Assembly: GCA_018343915.1 (NCBI GenBank)
Contig: JABRWF010000007.1
Location: 1,054,001 to 1,118,000 of the forward strand
Direction: 5' to 3'
Length of the DNA: 64,000 nucleotides
DNA from: Agroathelia rolfsii
Taxonomy: Eukaryota > Basidiomycota > Agaricomycetes > Amylocorticiales > Amylocorticiaceae
The translations under genes were made by a program, and so were the position numbers. Below the pieces are notes generated by a model that did not search any database, had not been told where the DNA came from, and saw nothing but the letters and a program-made list of their open reading frames with translations. Positions 23,301 through 35,500 of this stretch are shown here, in pieces. Each line of letters starts with the position of its first letter. The first letter of the stretch is position 1.

Positions 23301-26300
23301 TCTCTTCTCCAACCTTAACGCAGAGATGGTAAGTGAGCTAAATAGGCGAGAGTAATGAAACGATCGAGAGAGAAACATACAGCGACGGCATCACATCCGC
23401 AATAAGATCCACACCCTTCTGCTTAGACCAACGACCGACGAAGACAAACAAGTCCGAGTTCGGATCTTGCTTGATACCAGCCCACTCCTGCGCCTGCCGC
23501 TTGTGCTCCGGACGCTCCGCCTCGGCCGCCTGATCGATCTGAATAGACTTCACAAGCGTTGGACTCTCGTCCAGTGCCGCGATATCACTCGGATCCGGGT
23601 TCGGCAACGAATCGACGTGCTTGAGCGTCCACAGAGCGGGATACCGCGCCCAGGAGCGCTTACCGTACTTGTCTGACACACCTGCCACACCGACACTCTT
23701 CTGGTGCGCGCTGATGAAAGATGCCGCGGCGTGGAGCAAGTTAAAGGTGTTTCCGAATTGCACATACTTCGTACAGTGCTCCTTGCTGATATTGAATGCG
23801 GAACAGACTTCCTTCATCTCTTCTTTGGTACGGAGCGGCCACAGACCCTGGAACTCGGCATTGTGGAGTGACAAGCAGACAGGGATAACCTTGGGCAGAA
23901 GGTAGATGGGCGCCAAGGCACCGTGGTAGTCGTTGACGTGATAGATATCGATGAGCGGGAATCGGCGAATGGTGGCAGCGATGGCTTGGTTCCAAGTGGA
24001 GTAGAAGATAGCCGAACTCAAGTCGTCCATGCGGGCGGGGTAGGGATCCGCCTTAGTCTGCGCACGGAAGACAGGGCTGTCGAGTATGACATAGGTGATG
24101 TTGTCCAAAACATGCGTCTCAACCTCGATGAGGTACGGTTCGCCAAAGATGATGACCTCGATAGGCTCCGAAGGTTCGCCGGCGGGGTACTCCAAATCTT
24201 TGACCTTTGGCACAACCCAGATGAGGTCGACATCCGTCATTGCCTTGCCCATGAGAGAAGACATGACACCAAGGCCACCAATCTTAACCTTGAGTTTCCA
24301 ATCGATGATCTCATACTCAAGCGTAGCAATTAGGACCTTGCGGCGCTTATTCTTGTCCTCTGGCCATCCGATGATGTCCGTATGATGCTTGTGACCGAAC
24401 AACTTCTCAGAGTGGTGCGTGGAACCCTCCTTAAGATCGGACTTGGACTTGTTGCCGAGCGAGCCCAGGATGGGGAAGTACTTGCTGTGGTCCTTTGCTG
24501 TTTTGGCACCGTACTGGTTATGTTTAATGCCGTAGAAGGAGTACATGAAGATGACGGCGGCCAGGGTACCGGTGATAATGGGGATCGAAAGTAAGAGCGC
24601 ATACATGATGGCACCCACAACGGCCTGCCCTCGCGGCTCAAGGGTCCAGGTCAGGTCTTGATCGTTCACAATGAGAGCCCACGAGAGGTAAGGGGCGGGA
24701 GGGGCAGACATGTTCAAATAGTTGGCCGCAGCCGTGTTGGGCGGGAGACGATCCAGGACACCGTCGCCGTCAACATCACCATAATAGTAATTGTCGTAAC
24801 CGAATATATTCAGTTGCACATAAGTCGGCCAGTCAGCCATGATTTCAAGCTCCCATGTATTATCGCCCGTCTGAGACATTTGCGCAGAAATACCAGAGTC
24901 GAAACCCCAGGAGTTGAAAGGACCACGCGCGAGGAACTGGGGATAGTGGCGCTGTTGGCTGTAGCCATGGTCAGCATGGACTACATAACTGGAAGACGAC
25001 GTCGCGTAGTTCCAATCTATGCAGAAACCAGTTTAGTACACATGAAAATAAGAACCGTCGGGAGGAACACTGACATTGAACCATGATGTGTTGACCCTCC
25101 CAAAAGATCTCGTCACCGGTAAAGACCGAAGAATCGATGTTCGTGGTCGACTCCCAGCTGGTCCAGTTCGTCCAGTTTTTGCCAAAGTTCCACGAATAAC
25201 GAAACATGTCTGCGCCGATCGCGTGGTGCGTGAACGTGTACTGTCCGTTAGAATATGAAAAGGCGTCCGCGTCGTAGTCGTTTTCAGGGAAAACAAGCAC
25301 ATTGTTGGATTGACCCTTGCGAACGAAGAGGTGGTCCGTGGCCTTGAAGAAAAATAATCAGAATATGCACTCCTAAAGAAGGTGTGTGTGTGGGGGGGGG
25401 GGGGGAGGGGAGGATGCTCACATTCGTGGATAGTGTACCATCGCTAGAAGTTGGGTTGTTGACAATAATCTCCAGAATACCATCTGGCACATTCTGCACC
25501 GTGGCAGACCAAGACCAAACAGAGGGTGAAAGTCCCTGGAGACTCGTCGCCGGCACATTCGTCATCGCGCTGCAATTGACTGAGCCTGTGTTCAACGACG
25601 GGGTTGATCCCGTGCCAGAGGACGACATATTGAACGAAATGGCGCTGGTAACACTGGAGCAGCTCATGACCGTGTTGAACTCGAGGACAATGTCAATGTC
25701 CGTTGAGTTGGATTGACCAGTATTCGGAATACGCGCGTCGTGTCCGGGGGAGAAGCCGGATAGTTGAGGGGGAGGCGGGACCCAGTATTCGCTTGGGACG
25801 AACAACTTGAATCCGTAAGGGTCCATGGTGACGCCGGGGAGACAGCCAAAATACGGGGCCGCGCCATTGTTATAGAAGGATTTTCCGGACTGAGAGAGCG
25901 TATAGTTTTCGTAAGGGGCGAATAGGTTGCGAATCACCGTTCCAGATTGATAGGGTGTTGAGATCCAGCTCTCAGTCGAGCAGTCGTATTGCCAAGTATT
26001 TGTAGAGTTTTCGTTGGTGTACAGTAGCCAGGCAGTGACGTTGGCGTTGGTTCCGTTAAGTTGTTGTGAGGTGGATATAGCCGCTCGAGAGGCAGTCCAA
26101 AGACCCATCTCGGTAAGAGTTCCGTTGGAACCCTCCCGTTGAATGTTGTAGGTCCAATTGCCGGTTTGAGTGAGAGCAAAGCCGTCCTGCAAAACGGGGT
26201 ACTGGGAGCGTAGGGACATGAATTGGGCATACAAACGACGCGAGTCGGTTGTCGGATCAAAGTGGTCCAAAGAGTTCCACTCGTCCTGGCAGGCAATAAC

Positions 26301-28218
26301 GGACTTGTCGAGAGGCATGTTATAGTACTGGTCTGAGCCGAGCCTATAGCATCCGTGGCGCTGCCAGGCCTTGTTGGCCATCATGGCTTGACGACTGAAT
26401 GTATTCGTTAGATAGGACCTAGTAAATATATTAGGATGTGAACGCACCCATAGAGATAGTTGCTGGCGGTGGTGTCGTAGATATAAAAGTCTTGCTCCTC
26501 TCCATAGTAAAACTAGGGGTCCCCTTAGTCAACGAAGGAAATCGCATTGGAAATTTAATCTTACTAGAGGAATACCCGGCATCAGAAGTGATGTGATAAA
26601 TTGCCCCAATGCAGCGCGTTGTGTGCCGTTTGCCAAGCTGGGCCATCTGAAAACGTCGAAGTTACTCGTTCCGAACAAATGTTTTGGATCCACGACTCCA
26701 GTGTTGGGGTTGAGAAAATCATTGGTAACAAAGATCTGGTTCCATGCAGTGACGAAGTTCAGGTCGACATCATCAGCAACAGCGAGGTTACCGTCCATTC
26801 CAAGGAAACGCGTCAACGAACGATAGATGGAGTAGTGAAAGGCTATGCCATCAAGAGCGTTCTGTCCTTGATCACGAAGGAAGTATTGATCTTCGGATTC
26901 CGTGATGACAGACGCGTTCAAGAAGCCCAGCTGCTGAGTCGGTGTACGACCACGACCACTGTGATACGAAAAAGTTAGTTATTCATCATTGAACTCTGCT
27001 AACATCATCATACAGGTATAGAGCACCAAAGGTATTACCACCAGTAACTTCACCTGTAATATAGAAATTCTTCTTGCCCAGGTTGGTCGCACAGGTACGT
27101 GTAGCTGCCGCCCACTCGGAAAGGCCAGCAACAGTTACTTGCGTGGCCTTATCGATACGCATAGCGTCGATGTCTAGGGCGGTGATCACCATACAAGCGA
27201 AATTTTGGAGCTTGGCCATCACAGAAGGGCTCCACTCGCGAAGACGATCCTGCACCGAAGCGAATTTGGACAACTGGCGCTGCCAATCAGGGTGGACACC
27301 AAAAGCCTCCATATCTCCGTACTGATCAAAGTCAGACTGCATACAGCCACCTAGGGGATTGTCAACTTGAACGACTGTGCCATCATCTTGCCAAAACACT
27401 GGGAGTTGGCAAGAATCATTGCGTTTGTTACCAAACTGCGGTAAGATTAGTTTGAGAATATGTTCTGCTGCACCAAAGAGGTAAACTGACCGAGAAATCG
27501 GCATAAGTGGTAAAATTCCAGGGCACATATTCGGGCATCTTCCAAACAACATCATATTCATCCATGTTGAAAGGGGCACTGGCATTGAGGTAGCCATCGA
27601 ATCCGATAAGATCGGCCATGGTTCCTACAGTCAGATCGACCATGAAATACATGCCTCGCGCATGCACTTCGTCGATGAAATTTTGCCATTCAGTAAGGGT
27701 GCCGAAATGGGGGTCAAGCACGGTGAAATCCAGAGGAGAGTACACTAGATGATTGGAGGATAATTAGCCCATGGAGCTGCAAGATTAAAACGAATCGACA
27801 TACTGTCGGCCTCCCAAGGCATATTGACAAATGGTGTACCAGAGGAGAAGATACCCTTGATTCCCATGCCCTTGAGGTAGTCCAGTTTTCGGAGTACTCC
27901 AGAGATGTCACCACCATATCGCAGCTGCGTCTCTCGCCAGTCCCATTCATACATCGTGCCAAAGTAGTCGTTATTCGAGGGATCGCCATCTGCGAACTTG
28001 TCTGGAAGAATAATGTAGAACGGGATCTCACGCCAGTTGTCGGGAGATGGAGTGTAAGTTTTGTTGCTCCTAGTTGTAGTGTACTGTGTGGGGTCTGTAG
28101 CACCCTGGTTCGTGTTAAGGTTGAAGTCGACCAGGTCTTCACGCCATGGCGATGCTGCAGCCCAAGGGAGGAGAGTTGCAGCACCCAGGAGAGTTGCTAC
28201 GGCAGATTTGAGCCGCAT
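20326..28218 (-). CDS. AGS1: Cell-wall alpha-1,3-glucan synthase
   Basis: Large plasma-membrane enzyme that polymerises alpha-1,3-glucan of the fungal wall. About 14 short introns interrupt roughly 2,350 codons. The start at 28218 gives a signal peptide ([20 protein letters not shown]). Next is an extracellular GH13 amylase-like domain with [12 protein letters not shown] (nucleophile Asp) and [11 protein letters not shown] (acid Glu), then N-glycosylation-rich spacer sequence and a membrane segment near 24540-24620. The cytoplasmic GT5 glycogen/starch-synthase domain follows, with [18 protein letters not shown] near 24270 and [20 protein letters not shown] near 23100. A Ser-rich linker precedes the C-terminal multi-pass membrane region (20400-21900), thought to export the polymer. 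The last exon (20326-20336) supplies only the final residues. The intron near 25384-25425 carries a GT/poly-G tract. Confidence 0.96.
25384..25415 (+). repeat. GT and poly-G tract in an AGS1 intron
   Basis: A (GT)n run passes directly into a run of about 14 G residues, then GGAGGGG. It lies inside an intron (C-rich on the coding strand) and is likely length-variable. Confidence 0.8.
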
Positions 28219-29967
28219 ACTACGAGTCGTAGAGACGGTCAAGATGATTAAGGAAAGAAGAAGTCCGTGGAGAGTGAAATAGTAGTACTAGGTATCGAAC
28301 AAGCCTTTTATGACAGAGAATAAGAAATAGAAAGAAACGACCAGGCCAGTGACGGCAACAACGACGAGGATAAGAAGAGAGAGGGATAAGCGGCAAGACG
28401 CACACCGGCGTACCTTAACCTTGGGCTGGCTTTGGCCGTGTTTGGTGCCCTGTCACGCTGCGTTTGACTTGGCAAATTTAATAATATAATGTTATCTACA
28501 TCACAACCTGCCATATTGGGATTTGCCCCTGACACTGTCCGTCCCATTTGGCAGACTGGCGCCCACTCCCATGTATATCACACACCCGGGTGCCTAGTGG
28601 CCCAATTAGTTACAGTATAGCAAATCCAAATTCCAAAATATTATCATCTACGTCGACATCGTTCTCTCGCTCAAATGCACCGTGCCTCGTCATCAGAATA
28701 GCCAGGACCTCATCTTCGTTTTTTCCGCCGGCATCGTAGCCGGCCATCTACAATAGCGCTTTCGGCCATGAGGGGGCTCTTCCCTGGACCCGTCGTCCGC
28801 CATTTCTTCTGATACATGCGCCTACACTTGCCAAATCTATCACCATCGCATTTTTCTGATCTGGCAGTGCTCTCAGGTTTTAGTTCTCCATCTGTCTTGT
28901 GGCTTTCCCTACTTGTCACGTTTAGCAGAATTGCTTCAGTCCAGAAAGGTTGCCGTCTGCCACATCAAACATCCGGGCTAGATGTGTGTCAGGGCCACCA
29001 CACGGGCATTTGAATCCGTTCCCAAGGTGAACTCTTGCCTTGTGGACAGCCACCAACGGTTGATCACACGAATAAGCGCTTAATCAGCTTCTTGCCGTGA
29101 GTGCAGGCATAATTTTTTTTACCACTGGCTTTCGTCGGGAGCAGTATTTAGACGACCTTGATTATTCTTTTTCTTGATGCGCCAGCGTATATCCATGTCG
29201 ACCTGTATGTATGCAAATGTTTTTTGCGATTTCCATCATCTGGCTGTGCACCATTCAAAGTTCTTGTATCTCCATGACGGAATTAGTCATGGACACACTA
29301 ACCTCAGATCGTTTCAAGGCTTTTTCCGATAGACGTAATATACTCATCATGTAACCGGAGTGTCCGGCCCTACACTGTACTTCGTACACATCGGTCTGAT
29401 CTTCACGCCGAAAATGGCTTTCTTCGTGAACAGTCTTCTAAGGCTAAAAAAGAAGAAAAAAGTATCATGTCTGTATATTTCGGGCACTTCCCTCCGTATC
29501 GCTTGCTTTTCTGTTTCCGGGTGCAAGAGTGGCGCGGCGGCGGTCTCCATGGCGCATTATTTTAATTCCGGGCGAAAATGTAAGGATGCTATAACAACAA
29601 ACACAGGAGTATATATTATCGTTGCCAGACGAGAGGAAGGGTGTTGCTACGTGTCAACTCAAGACATGCACAACGAAGTATACAAGAAAGAAACCTAAGC
29701 ACTATACTAAATTACTACAATGTAAGTACATCTACTGTTCTACTCGTAGCACCAGGTCAATCTGTAAGCTATTACAAGAAGACAGAAAAAAATATAGGCA
29801 GAAAATATCCTAAGAAAAGAGCATATATGCAAACGTAAACAAGACGCGGTGTCCAATCCTCATTTCGAGGCGCACGGAATATAGAAAACGAAACGGGCTA
29901 TAAACGACCATTACAACTGCTCGCATAAGATACGCATATGTCAGGCCGGGGAGGGCTACAAAAACAA
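28219..29967. other. Long promoter-side intergenic region of AGS1
   Basis: About 1.75 kb lie between the glucan-synthase start and the 3' end of the next leftward gene. Open frames (for example 28548-28739 and 29360-29698) are short, lack domains and carry homopolymer runs. A long upstream region would suit a developmentally regulated wall gene, but no specific site was identified. Confidence 0.5.
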
Positions 29968-30726
29968 TCATATAGTATGACATACCTGAGGTTGGCCATG
30001 GGTCAGGAACCAATTCCTGATGAGGGGGTAATCGGCCATTGAAATATCGACCATGTTCATGAACGGGCTTCCTCTGTATTTGGCCACAACGATGTTTCCA
30101 CGCCAGGCCGTGCTCTCCTGGAAAGCGTGACCTTGAATTTCTTGCACCATCTTGTTGAGGGGGAAGGGCCGTCCATCGCGGGAAACCTTGTCACGCATGC
30201 ACAAGTCGATCCAACATTAATGAATGAATACACATGTACTACATCTTTGACATTTTAAGCAAAGCTAGATAAACATACCGTGGGATAGAAAACAACATAA
30301 GGTGCGCTAAGAAAAGATTGAATGGGATAATCAGAATGATCTTTCTTCTGATTAGATTGCTGATTTAATGCTTACGCAAAACTGCGATTCATTCCGTCCA
30401 AGGCTTGAATAAGCTATGGAAAAATAATAAGCAGATCGAATGCAGAAGCCCAACGAGAAGCGTACGTGGAAGCTCCACGCTTGGTACCCAAGACTATCAG
30501 CGATACGGTCCATATGGATCTCCGGATGTGGCATACGAGTAACCTGGCCTACACCCGGGATATTATACGGCTCATTGATTGGGCTGGACATCAAGGAAAC
30601 AAGATGCGGGATACGGCCGTCAGCCGGGAACTATATGCATAGCCTAAGTGTCAGCAGAAGCTGTTGTTGGAAAGTGAGCCGTATCCTGCTCACTAGAATG
30701 GCTTCCGTCGTATATAGTTGATCCAT
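29968..30726 (-). CDS. Small conserved-looking protein of unknown function
   Basis: Exons 30694-30726, 30466-30630, 30376-30413, 30279-30306 and 29968-30186 join in one frame to 160 aa with no signal peptide or membrane segment. Recognisable pieces are LFPADGRIPHLVSLM, SPINEPYNIPGVGQVTRMPH, LDGMNRSFAAPYVVFYPT, SRDGRPFPLNKMVQEIQG and NIVVAKYRGSPF. The exact splicing of five tiny exons argues that it is real. The organisation matches small basidiomycete hypothetical proteins I have seen, but I know no function. The 3' end is uncertain: a GTATGT directly after ...HGQPQ at about 29983 could be a further intron giving a slightly different C-terminus. Confidence 0.72.
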
Positions 30727-32593
30727 CAGGGAGCGAAATATACAGGACGGTTCCGCTTGTGCAGTGGTAGTAGAAGAGAGTGCTAGCTTGGTATGGCTAC
30801 ACCGATAGTCCTCCCTACAAGCCTTTTATCCAGACCAGTTCCGAATTAGCGCGTATCTCTCAAATACTAAACCCGAGTTAGTGTACCCGTATATAGATGG
30901 CATGAGGCCAATGTGAGCGCACGCTCATGTCAAAAATTCCTCTGGATAAAGGCCATTGGCTCCAGTCCAGCAGCAAGGCAACTAGACGAACTCCATGCGT
31001 GCGTGTTGCAAGAGCAATAAGTTTGGTCGATGTGAACAAAGAAGCAGTCTATGTGATCTATCGATTGCCCAAGTCTGACGACATGGACGGGCCAGAGGAT
31101 CTTTCAGACTCAGACAGAGACCCAAAGGTAGTCAAAGTGGCAGGAGTACCGGGAAATGAATGAATGGACCAAGGCACGTCAGGAGAAGCTGTGTGATCAA
31201 TTCGTGGCAAATTCGTGCACTGTAAACAGTTTCCCCTAACGCCACAGCGCAACGCTGCAGTGACATGCTCGACGTGATCTCATCCTCGAAAATACAACCA
31301 TTAATGACGTGCCCATACCTCAGTGCGCAATCGCCACCGCAGCGGGCCGCTTTCGTCCGTAAATCTGCCTCGTTGATGTCATAAAACAAAAAAGGGCTAT
31401 CATTCGCTCGAACATCATCTCCCCAAAAAGTTGATGGACGTTATCTCTAATACACGAGCTGCTTTGTCGCTCGCTACGGACTATGTTGGGTTTCTGGCAA
31501 GGACCCGAGGCTTATCCGGATGCCGGTCGTCTCTCCACACGAGGATAGCATGCCTTTTAGCATCAGCAACTTGCGAAATCCTCCTGACCTTTGAGATGCC
31601 AGCAGGAAATAATAGGGGTTATCTCTGCCTGACCAGTCTACTTGCGTCACAGTGAGGAAAAAACCTGGTGGATTCTGCGGGTCCTCATGGGTGCGTCTAG
31701 AACTTTGATGATGAATGACGATTGTAAGCCCGCTGCCCTGGTATCTCCCAGTCCTATTCACAACCAGTACTCACCGCAAAACCTAGTATGAGCTCCAGAG
31801 GATCTTCTGGGGATCGCTGCTGCCGTATACGGGTTTGTGTATACTAAACGTAGCACAACGGAATGCTCTCGTTCTCCTCTTTGGCCACGCTTTTTTAATA
31901 CGAGCCACGAGAAAAGATCCGTTGAGGGCATTGAGATCGTGCTACTTAAAAGTCGCCATGCAGGTCCATATTCAGGTTAATCCGTCGCATTAATGCGCCC
32001 TGTTCACCTCGTTTTAACAAAGACTGATAAGAGTCAAGGAGTTGATGTAAATTCATTCCAACTTCTGTCTATGAGAGTCGTGATGACTTGTCTAGACCAC
32101 GCATTACCTTTTAGTGAATTGCGAGATCAGAGTTGAGACATTGCGCCAGTTTTAATAGTTCATCAAGGCGACATTTACAGGGAATTCGCTTCCGTCTTTT
32201 CCGGTGAAGTTTGATGTAGGACCGGCTTCGATGAACGGGTGGATGGAAAGACGGAAGAAAATGAGGTATGGCGTACTACATGAGTGACCTTGAAAGCCCC
32301 TGTTTGAGCATGGCTGTATTCCATAGATTAAATTGGGATTATGAGCGCCGTGTTTTTTGATCCATGTGCTCATGGGATTGCGATGGGACCCCGGCAGTTG
32401 GGAGTCGTCCAAGTTATCAAGGTGTTTTTGTTGACATCAGCGGGAAATGATTAAAAAATGCATGCATGTGACAGGTCTATCAAGTGGAAACTGCCTCTTC
32501 TGCTCTAGTGGGTTTTTTAGAGTGTAATTTATCTGGTACTGTTAGACATCAACATCGAGCAAGGGCAATGATGGAATAAGTCCCGAGTCCGAT
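30727..32593. other. Intergenic, no gene recognised
   Basis: About 1.9 kb. Open frames on both strands lack ATG starts or any coding character. No repeats or RNA genes were noticed. It contains the promoter regions of both flanking genes. Confidence 0.45.
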
Positions 32594-35500
32594 ATGGACG
32601 CGGTTACATTACGTAAGACACGCGACCTTGGGCTTTGCGCTTCGCAGACACTCGAAGTTGTTGTAATCGACCAACGCGCTTCACTGGCATACAGCACTAT
32701 GGAGGACGCCATCTTGATAGCGTCGCACTTGTCCTCGCTTTTCCCATCCTCCTCGCAAATAAACTCTATCCCTATTCCTACCCTACGCCGCAATGCTCCG
32801 TTCCCGTCGAACCCAGAAAACTCAGATATCCTCCATGAACATGCTATTCATGCTTCCGTCTCGTCTAGTGCTGCCACAGGACCTCTGTTGGTTCGCGTTA
32901 TCCATGGAGGTCTCATCTTGGAAATAGTGCCCCTATCATCTCCAGAACTCGTCCCCGTGCGGTTTGTTTTCCCGGCAGTGCTTCTAGCCTCGCCGCAGGT
33001 GTTCGTAGTTGGCGCCAACACTCTGCATGTCCTAGCTATCACAGAGACAGGCTCCCTGTACCGCATCGTCTTATCTGTGGAGCCAACTGGGCAGCTTGCC
33101 ACGGATCACCTCTCCAAGGGATGGTGTCGCGAGTATCTCATCAAAAATGTGACGGGGACCTTAGATGGTCTTGTCCACATTCAGGGTGTTCATTGCGTAG
33201 TCATTGGGCTCAAGAACGGCTCTTTGTTACGCCTAGAGACAGACCTCTCCGATGAAGGGGATATAGATGGTATGTTATTTTCGATGTCATTTTTGATCGC
33301 ATGTGGTTCATTTTTGTATACTTCATTTCATTTTCAAGACCAGTGGACAGAGACTCTAGCTCATCCGGGCTCATTTTTATCTTCTTTGACGTCACTCCTG
33401 CCCTCGCTGCAGAATAATGCATCAAATGCACTCGAGATTTTGTCTCTCGCATCACATCCTCAACCGACGGACAACACGAATATTTGGTCTCTGTCCAGAG
33501 ACCGCGTACTCCGCCTATGGGCCGCAAGAGGTGGTTGCGTTGCCTCCAAGACGCTCCCTGAAATGACGACGGCAATTAGTAGATCTCTGACGCCGAATTC
33601 AGATGAAAAAACGGTGAACCTTCTCGAATCAGAGCGCCAAACACTTCTTCGCGTATTCTCATTGGATCAAGAGTCCATTGAAGTTTATGTTCTGGCCTTT
33701 GTCCCCTCGCACTCGCCTACGTATGGAGGAATATTTCATCTGTTGAAAACCGTCGGAGACAACCTTGTATATTTGGGATCCCTGGAATCTTCCAGGAATA
33801 GTGCACATCTTCATCTTCAGGACTTCATTTTCCTAACTTCTCAGCACCACAACACCACATTTACTCAACCAAACATTTTGTATGCGCTGTGGGATAAGCA
33901 AGGCGTATCAGTAGTGGAGCGCATCGAGTTTGACGCACAAGATTTTTCACGTTTCGTGCCACGGACAGATGTGTGGTTGACATCAACGTATTCCGAGGAA
34001 GTGGAGCTAACACCTACCTACCTCGAAGAGCTTTTACTCGCTCCGGGCTCCATGGCAGATAAGTTCTTATCCGCAATCACATGTCCTGGGATGTTTTCAT
34101 CTCTCACTTTGCGAACTGCCATCACCCAATACACGGAGGCCTATCTATCACTGCCCGGTCCGCCAGCTCCGCAGCTACAAGCCACGTACGCTACTGTCAC
34201 GGAACATATTGCCGGCGTGGTTGGCTGTACTGTGAACTTGCTTCGTGATAATCGCACCGGCGCGTTGCAATATGAGAATTATTGGAACGCACTGAAAAGA
34301 GATTGGGAGGGCTTTGTGGCTCGCTGCAGGGAAATAGAGCGCAGTGCACGATGGCCTTTGGCATTGGGTGTGGATGCCAAAGGGTCTGTCCTTATCGTAG
34401 AGCGGGAACGTGCTGGCCTTTTGACAACCACAGACCTACCTTTACGTCTGCATCGTGTGCTCGCAGAGGGGCTACCGGTAGATCAGTTCCCTTTGCTCGA
34501 TATCGCATGGACGTTGAAGACGAAACTGGGGACCCAACTGGTTCTCGATTTGGAAAGGCGACTCATCGATATCGTACATCAAGAGATTGCTTTTCCCTTT
34601 GCCGACGTTGTCCAGGATCAAGCTCGACAGTTGAATTTTGCTGCAGAGTTGGAAGAAGGATTGGAGAGTTACATTCATGGTCGTCTCGCAAGTGTGGAGG
34701 ACTTGGACGGCGCTACTCATGTTCTCCTGGACATTATCGCCGGAGTCGATGTCCCTGTCAAGACTGAAGAGGACGAGAATTCTGCGCTCCTCTTGACAAC
34801 TGTCGCGCCATGGAAGAGAGCACTCACAGCAAACTATATTTCCGCCACTATCCATGTACGATACGACATGTCCATTTCGCTCTTGACCCTTCTTTTCCTT
34901 CTCGCCAGCGATCTCCAGCGTTGGGACCCGGGCCTGATGACGGAAATATTTGCCGTCTTCCGCTGCGTGGCCCTAACGAAGTTTATCTCCCGTCAGTCAG
35001 CTGGAGAAATCGCCCCGCGTGCTGCCTCGGGCTCTGTGCCGTCCGCCGACGACCTCGTTGCTCACATGCGAAACATGACCGTATCGAGAAACGAGAGATT
35101 TTCTCCTTCGTACTCGCTCACTTATCGTCTCTTGGAGAACTTGCGCGATATGCCCACATTGCATTCGAGTGCACATTTGTTCCTGGAGGGCATTGGACTT
35201 TTGCAATCCTCTTCACCGGCAGAGGTGACAAAGTTCGAAATCATGTTTGCGGAGCGTCTCCGCTTATTGGGCTACGGTAACATCGCCGAAGATTATTTGT
35301 CCTGGCTACCACGAACTCCTGGTGTCATCTATATCTGTGCGAGACTGCGACTGGATCAAGGCAGGGCTGATGACGCGGCTGTGTTGTTTGAACGCGTTGC
35401 GGCAGTTTTCGGTAAGTCATGACGCTCTTTCAAGGGATCTTAGTGCATATATTAATGTGTTTTTAGCCGAGAATAGTTCACTCTCAGCGGAAGATTCAAT

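Noticed and set aside
20326..28218. Separate amylase, starch-synthase and membrane-protein genes
   Set aside because: All pieces are on one strand, join by short introns in frame and follow the domain order of alpha-1,3-glucan synthase.
29360..29698. 112-codon open frame upstream of the small unknown gene
   Set aside because: It contains a poly-Lys homopolymer run and no recognisable motif, introns or neighbours supporting it.
31705..31716. TGATGATGA resembling a box C
   Set aside because: No box D at a suitable distance and no terminal stem.
31474..31761. 95-codon minus-strand open frame
   Set aside because: Starts with a non-ATG codon; composition and context do not support a gene.
32152..32412. 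86-codon minus-strand open frame upstream of NUP120
   Set aside because: It has no ATG start and no domain, and no upstream exon could be joined.
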